From NCBI GenBank assembly GCA_022701365.1, contig JAKUHH010000118.1:1-64000 (forward strand): 64,000 nt of DNA, given 5' to 3'. This stretch comes from Mycocentrospora acerina (lineage: Eukaryota > Ascomycota > Dothideomycetes > Pleosporales). The notes under the pieces are model-generated. The model was given only the letters and a program-made list of their open reading frames with translations. It searched no databases and was not told where the DNA came from. The position numbers were made by a program, and so were the translations under genes. Below are positions 1 through 10,856 of this stretch, piece by piece. The first letter of the stretch is position 1; each line of letters opens with the position of its first letter.

Positions 1-482
1 GTGGCGATTGCTGTCTATACCAGTCGTCTATTGTGATGTGAGATAGTGTGAATTCTGGTTGATGAAGCGTGTAACCCAGCTCTTACTCACAGTCTCTTAA
101 GCCACACACAAGGCAAAATTTTAAATCATCTCTCGTGTAGGTGGTAAGCCTTGCTTAGTAAGCCTTTCTATATATTTAATAAGCTCCTGCTCTTGTTGTA
201 GGCTGAGCTTTTGACGCGTAGATGCACTGGCTGCACGCAACGCTGTAATAGCTTAGTGCCTTCAAGTCAACGTTGAACGCACAACACCATACTTTTTAGC
301 TATTTCTGAATATGAAAAATCTTCTCCTGACTCTAGCGCTTCAATAGCATTAATTGCAGTCTTGATTGAGTTCATTTTGGTGGATTCACGTCGTGTTGAA
401 GTTTAGGCTAGTTTCTGATGGGTGCGCATTGAGTGAATCCGCGCATTGAGTGCACGGACACGGTAAGTGCACGGACACGGAA
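1..482 (-). mobile_element. decayed pogo/Fot1-like DNA transposon end (5' part of transposase)
   Basis: Read on the minus strand from an ATG at 375, the translation begins MNSIKTAINAIEALESGEDF and continues with SYSEIAKKYGVVRSTLT. This is the N-terminal helix-turn-helix typical of pogo/Fot1-type DDE transposases (psq/CENP-B-like). In the same frame two stop codons interrupt it (..LT*RH*AIT..), after which recognisable transposase sequence resumes (ALRAASASTRQKLSLQQEQE) and a further stop precedes the window edge. Outside the ORF, 426-482 carries duplicated short motifs: GCGCATTGAGTG twice and GTGCACGGACACGG twice (near 452-466 and 468-482), as expected for the terminal or subterminal repeats of such an element. 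The rest of the element lies left of the window, so the inverted-repeat partner and target-site duplication cannot be seen. Non-functional in this copy. Confidence 0.72.
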
Positions 483-841
483 TGTGGTGCTGTGGATGTT
501 GAAATTCCTCAATTCTCCTCTCTCCATAAGTGTGGAGTTTTGTCATAATTCAAAGCAATAAGGATACTAAAGTAGCCTGAATCTGATACTGGAGAGTACA
601 AAGCTAACTGTAAGTAACATCAAATTTGCTGTTAGTAGGTATGTATGCACCTTTCTAGAGGGTCATCCAACCTGACAAGGCTGCGAAGATATTTCGTGAC
701 ACTGTCGTTATGCCACCGAAACCTAATGAAACAAAGCGTCAGGGGGCAGCAGCCCTTTCACTTTCAACACAAGAACCAGCTGCGCACCCGACTATCACAA
801 ATGTAGAGAATAACTAATTCGAGCGCCTCATTGGTCGGGAC

Positions 842-1132
842 ATGGACAGTACGACTCCTTGGTCGAAGCAGGAAAAGCCTTGGAAAAGAAAACCAGTCCG
901 CGCTGTGCTGTATATATGGCACCCTACGCGGAGATGGCATGCACTTTTCTTCATCATTCTAATCGCAACGGTCACTCCCTTAGTTGTGATGGCTAGCAGA
1001 GGTGTCTTTCTACTAGGCCTTCTAGTGGTAGTTTGTACCATAATGCTTTCCTGGTCCATATTTGGGGGAATCAATCGTGAACGCACGAGAGAAATCGAGC
1101 GAAGTAGAGATATGGGACGTCCCCAGGTGTGA
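842..1132 (+). CDS. small hypothetical protein with two membrane segments (96 aa)
   Basis: Uninterrupted ORF starting with ATG. A basic N-terminal part is followed by two hydrophobic stretches of about 18-20 residues (around residues 34-51 and 55-75; the first contains FFIILIATVTPLVVMA, the second GVFLLGLLVVVCTIML), then a charged Arg/Glu tail. It could be a small integral membrane protein or a surviving exon of a larger gene. No family is recognised. It sits between a transposon relic and a long noncoding stretch, which lowers the prior for a real gene. An overlapping antisense ORF has no comparable features. Confidence 0.4.
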   Translation: MDSTTPWSKQEKPWKRKPVRAVLYIWHPTRRWHALFFIILIATVTPLVVMASRGVFLLGLLVVVCTIMLSWSIFGGINRERTREIERSRDMGRPQV

Positions 1133-2190
1133 ACAGTACGAGAGATTCCAGAAAAGGGATTGCGGATAGCTAGTAATCATGAACCCCAAATTCGAATGCA
1201 CTTCACACGCCCAAGACACTTCTAAACTAGGAAAGCTTGTATTTCTAAGTAAGCAATATCGTGCGTCAGTTGAATAATTGCGAGGATTCCCGTGCGCTTT
1301 GACAAAGGCTGGAGCCCTGTATGATTATAAGATAGTAAGATAGTGGTGTGAACAAACACTTGTTGGATTGTATGTGCATAGTTATTATGACACCTGTGCT
1401 CGGCCTGAGCAAGCTCGTAAAGCGAAAGAGTTTACCGATCAATTCATTTCTGGTATGCGCAGTTTCAATAGCATACTGAAACCTAAGACTAGCTAGCTTC
1501 CAGGAAATTGTGGTATCCCGCCTGGAATACTTCACGCCATTGTAATGTTAGGCTGTCTGGTATTTTACTCAATAATACGTTCTTTACGGAAGGTTAATGG
1601 GCAAAGATGAGAAATCAGCAAACCATGCATCACGATAATCAAGGAAATCTGAAAAATTTAGTATGCATAACCATATCTGAAAAGAATACCCCAATCAGCT
1701 AATATCGTTACTAGACCGTTGCTATCAGTACAGATGTACAGAAGCGGAAGTTAGGTCTATACGTGTATCTTAAGGTTAGAATTCCAAGAAATATTGCCTA
1801 CTAATAAAACATAAGCGTCTAATTCATGCCCCGGAACTTTGTTGTAGGCCTAATTTTTTGATCCGTTGTATCGGCGGCACGGAAAAGGCCCCTCGATCCG
1901 AGCCGACAAGCACAACCCTAAGTCTCCAGGCAGCCATATTCTCATGGGCTCAATGCCAGAAATCAAAGTAAGTATTATGAGCTAACTATTAATTTTTAAG
2001 CAGATATTAGCTGACTTAGTTTTGATTTCTGGCGGACCGGATGTATCGTTGCAGCCGTACGGATCTAACAATGCGTATAAGACGTGCTCTGGAGAGTCAC
2101 CATGAACCAGAAAGACCATCAATACCATATTCTTCTCCTGGATAATACTTAAAATCCGAAACCTACAACTGATATAACATATTTCTCATT
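1133..2190. other. intergenic, no gene recognised
   Basis: About 1.06 kb of moderately AT-rich sequence upstream of the DJ-1/PfpI-like gene. Only short ORFs without family features are present. The last 60 bases before the ATG at 2191 are AT-rich and presumably belong to the promoter and leader. Confidence 0.6.
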
Positions 2191-2967
2191 ATGACGACTA
2201 CTACTACCGCTACCACCGCCCCTACCATAGCGCCCCTTCGTGTTGGCGTCTTCTACGAAGACGTCCAAATGACTGATCTCGCTGGGCTTGACCTCTTCGG
2301 CAATCTCACGCCTAAGACTCTCGATTTAATTGCCGAGCTAAACCCTGCCTTCGAACCTCTCAAGGAGCTCGCAGTCTGCATAGATTTTCTCTACATCTCC
2401 TCGACCCTCGATCTCGCCTTGATGACACCTGATGTGCGCGTTAAACCCACTCACACCTACACCACCGCGCCTCGAGATTTAGATGTTCTTCTTATTGGCG
2501 GCCCAAACCCAATGACCGTCAAGGAAGAAAGTCTGACATTCTTGAAAGAAGCTAGTACGCAGACGAAAGTTATTCTGACGACTTGCTCAGGCGCAATGTG
2601 GCTTGCTAGGTCGGGAGTTCTGGATGGAAAGAAGGCGACGACGAACAGGGTGTTGTTGGAGGGTGCTAAAAAATTGTTTCCCAAAACTGAGTGGTTAGAC
2701 CAGAGGTGGGTAATTGACGAGGGTAAGTTCGACGGGGCGCAAATTTGGACTGCTGGAGGAGCGGGCTGTGGTGAGTTTCCTTGAATCTGAGTCTAAACTT
2801 GAGATTCGCAGAATTTAATGCTCACATTGATAGGCATTGACATGGTGTTGGAGTACACGTACCAGAACTTCAACAAGGTGGTGGTGGAGGCGGGTGCTTC
2901 TGGACTGGATTTCAATCTACATGGTCGTAGCCAATTTTACAAAGCGCCAATTTCGAGCTTTCCGTAG
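2191..2967 (+). CDS. DJ-1/PfpI family (class I glutamine amidotransferase-like) protein, 237 aa
   Basis: Two exons, 2191-2770 and 2834-2967. The 63-nt intron starts GTGAGT and ends TAG, and the join preserves frame (GC|GIDMVLEYTY). The N terminus is a Thr/Ala-rich leader, followed by a beta strand (RVGVFYEDVQMTDLAGLDLF), the strand DVLLIGGP, and the nucleophile elbow TTCSGAMWLARSGVLDGKKA. The candidate catalytic cysteine is followed by Ser-Gly-Ala, then the ATTNR segment typical of ThiJ/PfpI-like proteins. Fungal members of this size are usually uncharacterised, and isonitrile-hydratase-like or glyoxalase-III-like activities are known in relatives. Substrate cannot be told from sequence. No signal peptide is seen, so it is probably cytosolic. 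Confidence 0.88.
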
Positions 2968-4308
2968 GGTTGAATATGTGCTATGAAGAGGTTTGAGTCT
3001 GCTGGATCTCAAAGTCTTCGAGTTCTCATCTCTGCGCCCTTGAAGTGTACTACCGTACTCTCAAGCTTGAGTGAGTTTCTGTACATAGCACTTGTCCAAT
3101 CATTAAAGCGATCCATCTTCACATAAGTCTACAACTATTTTCTGAGTCAAGGGCGAAACAAAATCTATAGGAAGTGATAAGACAAAAGAATACTGGCTTA
3201 TATGTAGTAAAATCAGCGAGCCCTGAGCGTCCATTGAAGCAACACTGATGCAATGTAGACCGTGAAGAAAGTGGCTAACTCTAAGCTTAATTATATTTAA
3301 TTTAGAAAAACTCCACACTTAAGTCTTTTCAAGATCAACCCTGATGTATTCCGAGTACGTCTTCGTACAAGTCAAGTCCAAGAAAGAGGCGTAGCTGCGA
3401 CGTTACGCATATTGAACAAGAGTTCAGGAATTTCTTTTGTCATAGAACCGCAGTAATAAATGTGATATTTATTACTGTTTTTTAGTTCATCTACTATCGC
3501 ATGCTTTACATTCGAAGAAGAATACAATTCTTGAAGAACTCAAAGGAATCAACGAGACAGAGTGACTGGAAAAAATTTCATTGTTGAGTTCTAGGAAGAC
3601 TTGATGTCTATTTCTGTTTTTATTCTCAGGAACTGCAGTCCAAAAGAGCGCCACCTTATTTTATGCACAAATATCAAGATGAACTTCTACTTGCACCTGC
3701 CTAGAAGGAATGCCTCTGTTTGTTTTTCAGAGAGAAGGAAAACCTGATCCGAGAATATGAACAGTGGTAGCAGGCAAGTTGATTTGATACTCTTCAGCAG
3801 CTTGGAGAGGATCTTATATTTACTGCCACAGAGATTCTAGACAAATGGAGACAGAAGTTCACCATGATAGATTTGGAGCGCCTGCGAACAAGCCTATTGG
3901 AATACCTCCGTAATATTGGTTAGTAGTTATTTTTAAAAATTAGATTGGGATTTGATGTGAAGAGGAGAATGGGGAGGGGACAATAGTTCCTTATCCTCCC
4001 CAGTATTTGTTTTGCGATATGAAACAGTGTCTATGTTGGCAGTAGAGCTATAGCTGCAACCGATATTCTCTCAAACATACAGCGACAATAATCATTTCCA
4101 TCTTTCACCTTGCACAAAATTGCCTCAAGGCGACGTTTCATCCACTTCTTCTTATTCTCCCCAAAGATATTACATAACCATCCAGTGCACAGGTCGCTAT
4201 GCTGAACAAGCCCTTGTGACAATTGTACAAGAAGCTCAAAGTTCAACCCTTGACCCAGCGATCTTTCTTCACCAGACCCTATACATTATTTGCGGTGCCT
4301 CAAACCCG
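2968..4308. other. AT-rich intergenic region, holding one coding relic
   Basis: About 1.3 kb between the 3' ends of the DJ-1-like gene and VPS35. Apart from the relic at 3630-3923 it shows AT-rich sequence and short random ORFs. The part beside 4309 should include the VPS35 3' UTR. Confidence 0.6.
3630..3923 (+). pseudogene. decayed coding fragment with in-frame stops, family unknown
   Basis: A single frame reads as protein-like, amphipathic sequence across 98 codons (for example RAPPYFMHKYQDELLLAPA, then after stops GEDLIFTATEILDKWRQKF and MIDLERLRTSLLEYLRNIG) but contains three internal stop codons: TAG after LLLAPA, TAG after EYEQW, TGA after QAS. All three could arise from CAG or CGA by a single C-to-T change. 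Such a pattern fits RIP or ordinary decay of an old gene or element. It is preceded by a polypyrimidine-AG that could have been an acceptor site. I do not recognise the family. Confidence 0.35.
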
Positions 4309-7248
4309 CTACTTCGCCGTTGTGACCACTCCCTCATACTCTCGACTTGCTATGTAGTCAAGTGTGCGCTGGAAGTGTTTCCTCGGGTTCTCAAGACTCG
4401 AGGCATTTTCATTGGACTGCAGGTTTGAGTGGATGAGTTCAATAAGACCGTTCAAGTACTTTGTCGTGACCTGGTTTTTGTCAGTTTTGATCGAGAGAAT
4501 TGAATTGGAGATAAAGACTTACAGCATCGTTTTCCTGGTCGAAGTAGTACACATATCGGTTTAGAATCTCAACGAACAGTTCCACAGATACTGCGGCATC
4601 CATGCAAGCATCGGCAACACGAAGCGCGCGTTGTAAGCATTCGAGAACGCGTTTGCCATCACGGTAAAGCTGAGATAAGTTAGCAAGCTTGGTTAATAAA
4701 CGACATCATGAAAACTTACAGTTTTCGGATCCTCCTCTCCCAAAGCTCTGATCTCAGTGGCCCACCAGAGATGGCTTGCAAGGTATACTGCACGACACTG
4801 ATCCGGCTTCTTCAGCAGCTTGCTTCCGTGGAGCGCACACTTGGTGATCAGAGTATCGTAGTTCTCCTTGCCGAAATGTCTTGTTGTATGCAGACCACTC
4901 GCAATGACGCAGACAGCTTGGAACTGTGCTCTCGAGTCACTGATGGCTTCCTCATAGATTGTGAAAGCTTGAGCAAAGTACTCATACGCCACTTCCTCAA
5001 AATTGTTCTGATCGGCAACTTGACCACAGGCGATGAACAGGCGAAGAGCAAGGTCTGCAGAACCAGTGACACGGGTGTAAAGCGTAGAGAGCGTGTTGTG
5101 CATGAATTTGTAAAGAGCGGATGACTGTGATTGCCAGTTGTCTTCGAAATGCTCGCGCTTCTTGTATTGCCGCGCGAGTTTGAGAGAGGCTGTGATAATA
5201 GCGGGCGTGGTGTATTTGACGCGTTCGTTACCTTCCGAAAATGCTTTGCGTGCGGCTTGAAGAAGCTGATAAAGTGTCAGTTCTAGGCTTGCTTAGTCAG
5301 AATAAAGATGCTCACCTTGAACTGTGTATCATTGTCTTTTCCACGGATAAGATGTACTATCCGTGCCAACCAGCCCTGTTCTTCTATTGTTTCTTCTGTC
5401 TCCATTGCCCTTCTTTGAATTGGTCCACCCGGATAGCCCGTTGCTTGCTGAATACCTTCCCGTATGAGGACTTTGAGAATCTCAAGCACACTCTCAAGGT
5501 TCTCCACAGACGTAATTGGGGTTTGATTGCGCATCAGACTCCTTGCAATCTCACCTGCCACAGCTCTGCGCGTGGGATATGGCTGGGAGTTCAAGAGGGG
5601 AATAAAGTTTGGTAGGGCAAGTGCAGTGAAGAGGGAAACATAGGTTTTGATAGGGGAGAGTAGGAGACTCAAAACATGACTTTGGGTTGCTTGCGAATGC
5701 AAATCAGCACTGTTCTGGTATTCGGCAACTTTTTGGTTTGCGAATGTCAGTACTTGATCGATGTAGTCGAGTCGCTCAGGGTAGATGTTCCTATTTTCAA
5801 TCAGCAAAGGCTCGCCGATTACACAATTCCAAACTCACAAAGCGAGGTTGGCGAGCGACACAAGCAATCCAATCGTATCCTGTATGGGTAGTCGTTGCAT
5901 CTTCACCAATGTCTGCACCTGCTCCTGGAAAATTTCGAACAGTTTCACGTTTTTCGGTATTCCGCGTTTCTTCTCGATCGCGGTGTCTGTCTCTGTCGCC
6001 TCTGTATCTGCAGCCGAGACAGCTGTTGTTGACGATGCTACCGATGCATCCCCTGCCTCTGGCTGTGTCTCTGAAGCAGCATCTCCATTCTGTTGCGTTG
6101 TAGACGGCGCTGGCTCCTCCGCTTTCTCCTTTGCTATGCGCAACTGCTCTATGAGTTGTGCTATCGACTCTTCCTCAGTCTTTTTGCGCTGTTCCGGGCT
6201 CTCTGTCTCGGCCTCTCTTTGCGCGTAGGACGACAGTCGGTCCATGAGCCCCACAACAATGCCTCGAACATTCACATGTGGGTTTAGCCGTGCGACCGCG
6301 GAGAGGAATTGGTCGAGGGTATGCAGATGGAATTCGTCTGGGAAGACCTGTGTGACAACTGTTGCAGGTTAGCTAGAATCTCGATTGCCAGATTGCGCGG
6401 ACATGCCTTCTAACAGGTACTCTTGAGCCAAGACATCTCGGCACTGGACAATCTGTTCCAGCAGCGGGTTCAGGATCTTCTTGTAGTTCTCCAAATCCAC
6501 TAGCTGGCTCAATCTGACCAGGTTGCTCCCCACGAGCAATTGCAGTTCCTGGCGCTCTTTTGTGCGCTGCTCGCGCTCCCTCGAGTGTCCCTGATGCTGC
6601 AGACGTACCCACAGTTTGTTCATCTCCACAAAGTTGGTCAGGATGAAGCTGATTGAGTCCTGCAGGTTGCCCTCGGGCCCCTCGCTATCACCAGACGGTA
6701 GTTGATCGCGCGCCTGACCTGCCAGATAGTATCGGAGAAACAGACCACGGATAGGATGCTGCACACCGCGACTCATCTCCATCATGTCCTTCATAATCTC
6801 CTTAACCGGCGCATCTTCAATGGCCATATACACGGTGCCCACGGTGACCATGAGGTACAGGCGGGGGATGATATTCCCCGCATACTGGACGAGCTCGTAC
6901 AAGTCGGCAAGGTGGTTTACGGGGTGGTTCTCGCGTAGGTAGACGGCAAGGTGGCGGAGGGCATCGAAGACGGCCATGTACAGTTCGTAGTACTGTTTGG
7001 GACCGAGGCTGCTGGTGCGCAGTTCCGAGACCAGCGTGGAGCTGTAATCAACCGATCAGCATCTGCGTACCATACAAAAAAGCAACTGCTAGAGAGTATC
7101 TGAGCTCGTACCTGCACTTGAGCGCATCCATCAGCTTGCCGGGCGTCTCAAGGCACCGTCGCATGAGCATGGTCTGCTGGCGCACGACAGCGAGAGCATC
7201 TTCCAGCAGGCGAGCCTGGTCTTCTACGGGGGGCGGCGACGAAGCCAT
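4309..7248 (-). CDS. VPS35: vacuolar protein sorting protein 35, retromer core subunit (873 aa)
   Basis: Seven exons on the minus strand: 7248-7112, 7041-6407, 6358-5839, 5790-5316, 5265-4720, 4669-4523, 4470-4309; frame is kept at every join. VPS35 is the alpha-solenoid scaffold of retromer, which recycles cargo such as the Vps10 sorting receptor from endosomes to the Golgi. The PRLYLM motif that docks VPS26 is present (AGNIIPRLYLMVTVGTVYM). Other family signatures are VFPDEFHLHTLDQFL, LPIQDTIGLLVSLANLALN and GYPGGPIQRRAMET. An acidic/Ala/Thr-rich insertion (about residues 314-365, EEPAPSTTQQNGDAASETQ onward) interrupts the solenoid. The second intron (6406-6359) appears to be GC-AG, because only that donor restores the conserved EYLLEVVTQVFPDEF junction. 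Start chosen at MASSPPPVEDQ; an upstream in-frame Met is possible but gives a non-family leader. Confidence 0.96.
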
Positions 7249-7673
7249 TGTATGTGTGACGGCGGCGGATATTCCGGGGTTGTGGAGAGAGCTGGTCGTC
7301 AAACAGGCACCAAGTCGGCGCATGTCAAGCCACGCCAAGGCGCGACAGGGTTGCGAGCTCCCCCGATTCCCGTTCGAGCTGCGTCATCAAATCACGGCAC
7401 TGTCTTTCATCTGGCGTTGGCTTGAGCATCAAGGAACTCTACTATCATTATTGTCTACATGTCTACGCTTGTAAAGAAGCGCCCTGTGGTATACGCAATA
7501 CATAATATCATCCTAATACTCCTCTATAATTACATCTATGCGTCGCTCATGCCTCTCATCCCCCTCGACCGACTGCAGATACAGGTGAGGAGGGAATCGG
7601 GTCCGTTCAGTCATTCATAAGTATATTCAAGAAAGTAAACCACGTTAACCACCGTCAAGTCCAGAGCGACGCT
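7249..7673. other. VPS35 upstream region and 3' flank of next gene
   Basis: About 425 bp that should hold the VPS35 promoter and the 3' end of the minus-strand secreted-protein gene. No distinct motif was recognised. Confidence 0.5.
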
Positions 7674-8123
7674 TCAGGCTGGTAAACTGGGTGTCGCTGT
7701 TGACGTAGCAAAAGTTGTGACAACTTCTGCAAACGTCTTGACTAGATAGTTCGTGTGCCACATGCCGTTGTCATAGTACTGTGTTGGCCCGTAATCTTTT
7801 GTGACGATGATAGTGATAACGCTGGGCTTCGGCGTTTCAACCGCATGCGAGTTCGATTGGGATATAGTAATAGATTCTACTACGGTCGCAGTAACTTCTT
7901 GGGTAACAGTTGGTCCTGTAGTTGTGACCTCAACCGTTGTCGTCGAGACTTTCGAAGTAACCTGTGGAGGTGGCTGGGTGGATGTTCCGCCGTCGACGTT
8001 GATAACCGCATAACTCTTTGCGCGTGGGATAATATTCAGCGGTTTTGGTGCATCAAAAGGTAATGCGTTGACCATAGTCGAAATAATAGTGGCCAGGGCC
8101 AGGTATGGTGAGCTGAAAAGCAT
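7674..8123 (-). CDS. hypothetical secreted Thr/Val-rich protein (149 aa)
   Basis: Single-exon ORF. It begins with a clear signal peptide (MLFSSPYLALATIISTMVNA, cleavage likely shortly after). The mature part is rich in Thr, Val and Ser (STTTVEVTTTGPTVTQEVTA), as in O-glycosylated fungal surface or wall proteins. The C-terminal third contains an aromatic patch (KDYGPTQYYDNGMWHTNYLV) that may be a small conserved module, as the Thr-rich linker would otherwise tolerate anything. No cysteine is visible, so it is not a typical Cys-rich small effector. Function unknown; extracellular or wall location is inferred from the signal peptide and composition. Confidence 0.62.
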   Translation of the reverse strand: MLFSSPYLALATIISTMVNALPFDAPKPLNIIPRAKSYAVINVDGGTSTQPPPQVTSKVSTTTVEVTTTGPTVTQEVTATVVESITISQSNSHAVETPKPSVITIIVTKDYGPTQYYDNGMWHTNYLVKTFAEVVTTFATSTATPSLPA

Positions 8124-8674
8124 TTCGAATTATCAAGAATAAACGTCGGTTTGAAGTATGGGTTCGTGAACAAGAATTCGTGTATGACTGAAAAGATATG
8201 GCTGTTGTGGATAATTGCGGTGTCGAGACAAAGCAATGGTAATTGTAAGAATCTAGATTTAAGAAACCCATGATGTTGCTGGTGTGCGGCGATGGCTGGG
8301 AATCGCGATGGCTGGTTCCTCATGCCCATGGGAGGCTGGGGACGTGCGGTAGTTCGCGCTAACTTAGCGCGTCGCGATGCATGGGAGGCGCATGACCGAC
8401 AGCCCCAATCTTTATTTATCAATGATATCTGTCCACCTGAGATATCAAAACATGGTTGGTTTTTCGTATCCTAATTCATGCTGCAATTTCTAGTCTATCA
8501 GGGAATAATTGCAGGCTGGCTCCTAGTGAATCAACCCGCCCTGGTTTACTCGCGATGAGCACGCACAACCGAAGAGTAATCGGAAGATGTTCGAAGAGGG
8601 AGTGAATTCTACTTGTAAAATACTCTACTATGTCATATTCTTTTTGATCGGCTTAATAACACCTTTAATATAAA
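8124..8674. other. intergenic, no gene recognised
   Basis: About 550 bp between two minus-strand genes: upstream region of the secreted-protein gene and 3' flank of the aldolase gene. Only short ORFs are seen. Confidence 0.5.
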
Positions 8675-9848
8675 CTACGCCTTGACCTCTACGTTTAATG
8701 GCTCCCTGTTTGGTACATCTCCATTCTTCGTCTCTCCAATCGCTTCTCCGTTTACTTCTCCATTAGGACCCTCTACTTTTGAAGTTCCATTTGCAGCTGC
8801 GGCAAAACTCTTAGCGGCGTCTCTGGTCCCTTGCAAAAACCCTTGAATCGCCTTCGTCAGAGTCCAAGTGTCAGCAGTGGCAATGAGCCGGTATCCTCCT
8901 TGGAGCAACATTGGGACCATCTCCGTGTTTAATGCGAAGCTGCATCTTGTTAGCACAAGGAATTAGTCAGCGAGCCAGTAAGCTTACCTCATGGTTGGGA
9001 GATTGTTTCTCGCGGCGGCAGTCCCAAACTTAGTCAAAGCCGCAAGAAGGGTCGGATGCGGTGGCTTGTTAAAGAAATCGGCTGTGATGAGACCTGCATC
9101 GATTGAGAAGTCTCCACTTCCGAACATCAGGCCGTGAATGCCCTCCACTGCTGCAATCTCATCAACATTCTCCACGCCTTTAACAGACTCGATCTGCGGG
9201 AAGATGCAAACGTGTTGGTTTGATGTCGCGAGATTGAAGGGATCACCCGGAAACAGTGACGCATCTGAGATACCTGGAGTAAAGGTCCAGGGACTGAAAG
9301 ACCGCTTGCCGATAGGACCTATGGCCATGATTAGAATTTTGCTCTTGTGATGACAAGGCCTGCGTACCATAAAATGTATTCTTAACCAACTGCCTCACTT
9401 CTTCTGCACTCTCAACGTGTGGGAAGACAATGCCCGAAGCACCGGCATCCAATGCTGTTGACAAAGAAATCTCGTCATGCTTGGGGACTCGCACAATGAC
9501 CAAAGTTTGGCCTTCGGAGTGATGTTGTGCGGCATGAATAGCACTAATCTTTGTTAACATCGATTTTATTCACTAGCCGGTCAGAGTGCTAACTTACTCG
9601 TGCAATTCGAGACGATTGAACATGCCATGCTCGACGTCCAAGAAAATGAAGTCAGGTTTTGTGGAAGCTAGCAACTTTGTAACAAAAGTACTTGGAATGC
9701 CAGAAGCGACCCCCATCAATGTTTTGCTAGGGTCAGCCATGGCATCTTTTAGAGCTTGACGCAAGTTTCCCGGATATGTGAGCAGAGCTGAACGATACGG
9801 AGCTTTTGCATGCAGTTCCGGTTGCTCGTTATACGGTTTGGCTTCCAT
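8675..9848 (-). CDS. HpcH/HpaI aldolase/citrate lyase family protein (340 aa)
   Basis: Four exons: 9848-9598, 9543-9368, 9318-8988, 8939-8675, with introns of 48-54 nt. Class II metal-dependent pyruvate aldolases of this family cleave 2-keto-3-deoxy acids or 4-hydroxy-2-oxo acids. The family landmarks are in order: FIFLDVEHGMFNR (barrel strand with D-x-E-H), QTLVIVRVP (substrate Arg), LDAGASGIVFPHVESAEEV, then FPQIESVKGVENVDEIAAVE with the metal-binding Glu and GIHGLMFGSGDFSIDAG with the metal-binding Asp. After the barrel (about residue 295) comes a roughly 45-residue low-complexity tail rich in Gly, Asn and Glu that is not part of the family fold. No peroxisomal or mitochondrial signal is obvious. 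The actual substrate is not predictable from sequence. Confidence 0.92.
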
Positions 9849-10679
9849 GATGATGATTTGAGTTGAAGAGATGGGATTGTAGCTAAAAATGTGGGAGTAG
9901 TGGGCGAGAAGTTGAGATATTGAGCGATGAACTTTTTAATGACCTTCGTTCACAATCTTATACTCAAACCTAAGCTGGTTTCAACCCAGGCTCCAAGTAA
10001 TCTGACTGTATTAACTCGTCCTGTCCTTGATTTGTAAATCAACCTACTCTGACAATTTACAATCTGACGGACGCCTATCACGATTAGGGCTTATTCAAGT
10101 GGTCATGATCTCACTTGGTGGGTACGCCACGCTATGACCACTCGCTTTGTGCGGCTTGTAATCATTGAGATGCATAATAGTGTTTGAAATAGGATACATT
10201 TAGTTTGACATCAAATCATTTCATGGGTGCTTCTTATGTAAGTCGGGCGCCTGAACAGAGTGGAAATTCGGTGATAGTGTAATCGTTAAGGCCGCCACGA
10301 TCTTCGTCAGATCTCATGCTGACTGATTGTACAACGTTCTACCTACAGAACCAAAATCCTGGAAGGATGCCCAGTGTGTACCCACGGCGATAAGGTTCAT
10401 GTGAAAACAAAAGTTATGCCGAGTCCGACTCTTGGATGAATTATCGTAATCGAAGCTTAAGACTCCTTGTCGTATCAAGGCCGATCCTCTAAGAATAACC
10501 CTATTCCTTCTGGTCTCGGCTAAGTATTCAAGATTTCCGTTGCTTTCTTCAATTCTATCGATAGCAAGTCTCGTTCAAACACAAGTGTTTATTTCGAATT
10601 CAGAACACACTCCCTTCCATTTCGTACATATCCATTTTCTTTTAGATTTTTCATCATTTTGTGATGGTTTTTGGTGCCT
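9849..10679. other. intergenic, no gene recognised
   Basis: About 830 bp holding the aldolase promoter and the 3' flank of the microprotein gene. No ORF with family features and no clear repeats. Confidence 0.5.
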
Positions 10680-10856
10680 TTAGCGACCCTTGGTAATCAT
10701 GAGCGCCATCTCTCCTTTCTCTGCCGATGACTCCTCTTCAACAGATCGTTTCTTTTTGAACATGCCAAAAAAGTAACCGAGCAAAGGAATGGCCATCAGC
10801 ATTACTAGAATGCCTCCTGCTGCAATGGCAGCTATTATTGCCATCGAGAGACTCAT
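10680..10856 (-). CDS. 58-aa single-pass membrane microprotein
   Basis: Short ORF with a good start context (ACAATGAG) and a stop at 10680. Residues 4-30 are strongly hydrophobic (MAIIAAIAAGGILVMLMAIP, then LLGYFFGMF), followed by a basic stop-transfer cluster (KKKR) and a charged tail (SVEEESSAEKGEMALMITK). The layout is that of a type III or signal-anchored single-pass microprotein with a cytosolic tail, about the size of fungal proteolipid-like subunits. No family is recognised. It lies alone in a 2.5-kb gene-poor interval, so if it is real it is a monocistronic gene. The hydrophobic/basic/acidic order with no interrupting stop argues against chance, but only conservation or RNA would settle it. 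Confidence 0.5.
   Translation of the reverse strand: MSLSMAIIAAIAAGGILVMLMAIPLLGYFFGMFKKKRSVEEESSAEKGEMALMITKGR

Noticed and set aside
5687..6228. Plus-strand ORFs of 138-147 codons
   Set aside because: They lie antisense to VPS35 exon 3 and mirror its Ala/Thr/Glu-rich insertion. Composition bias explains their length.
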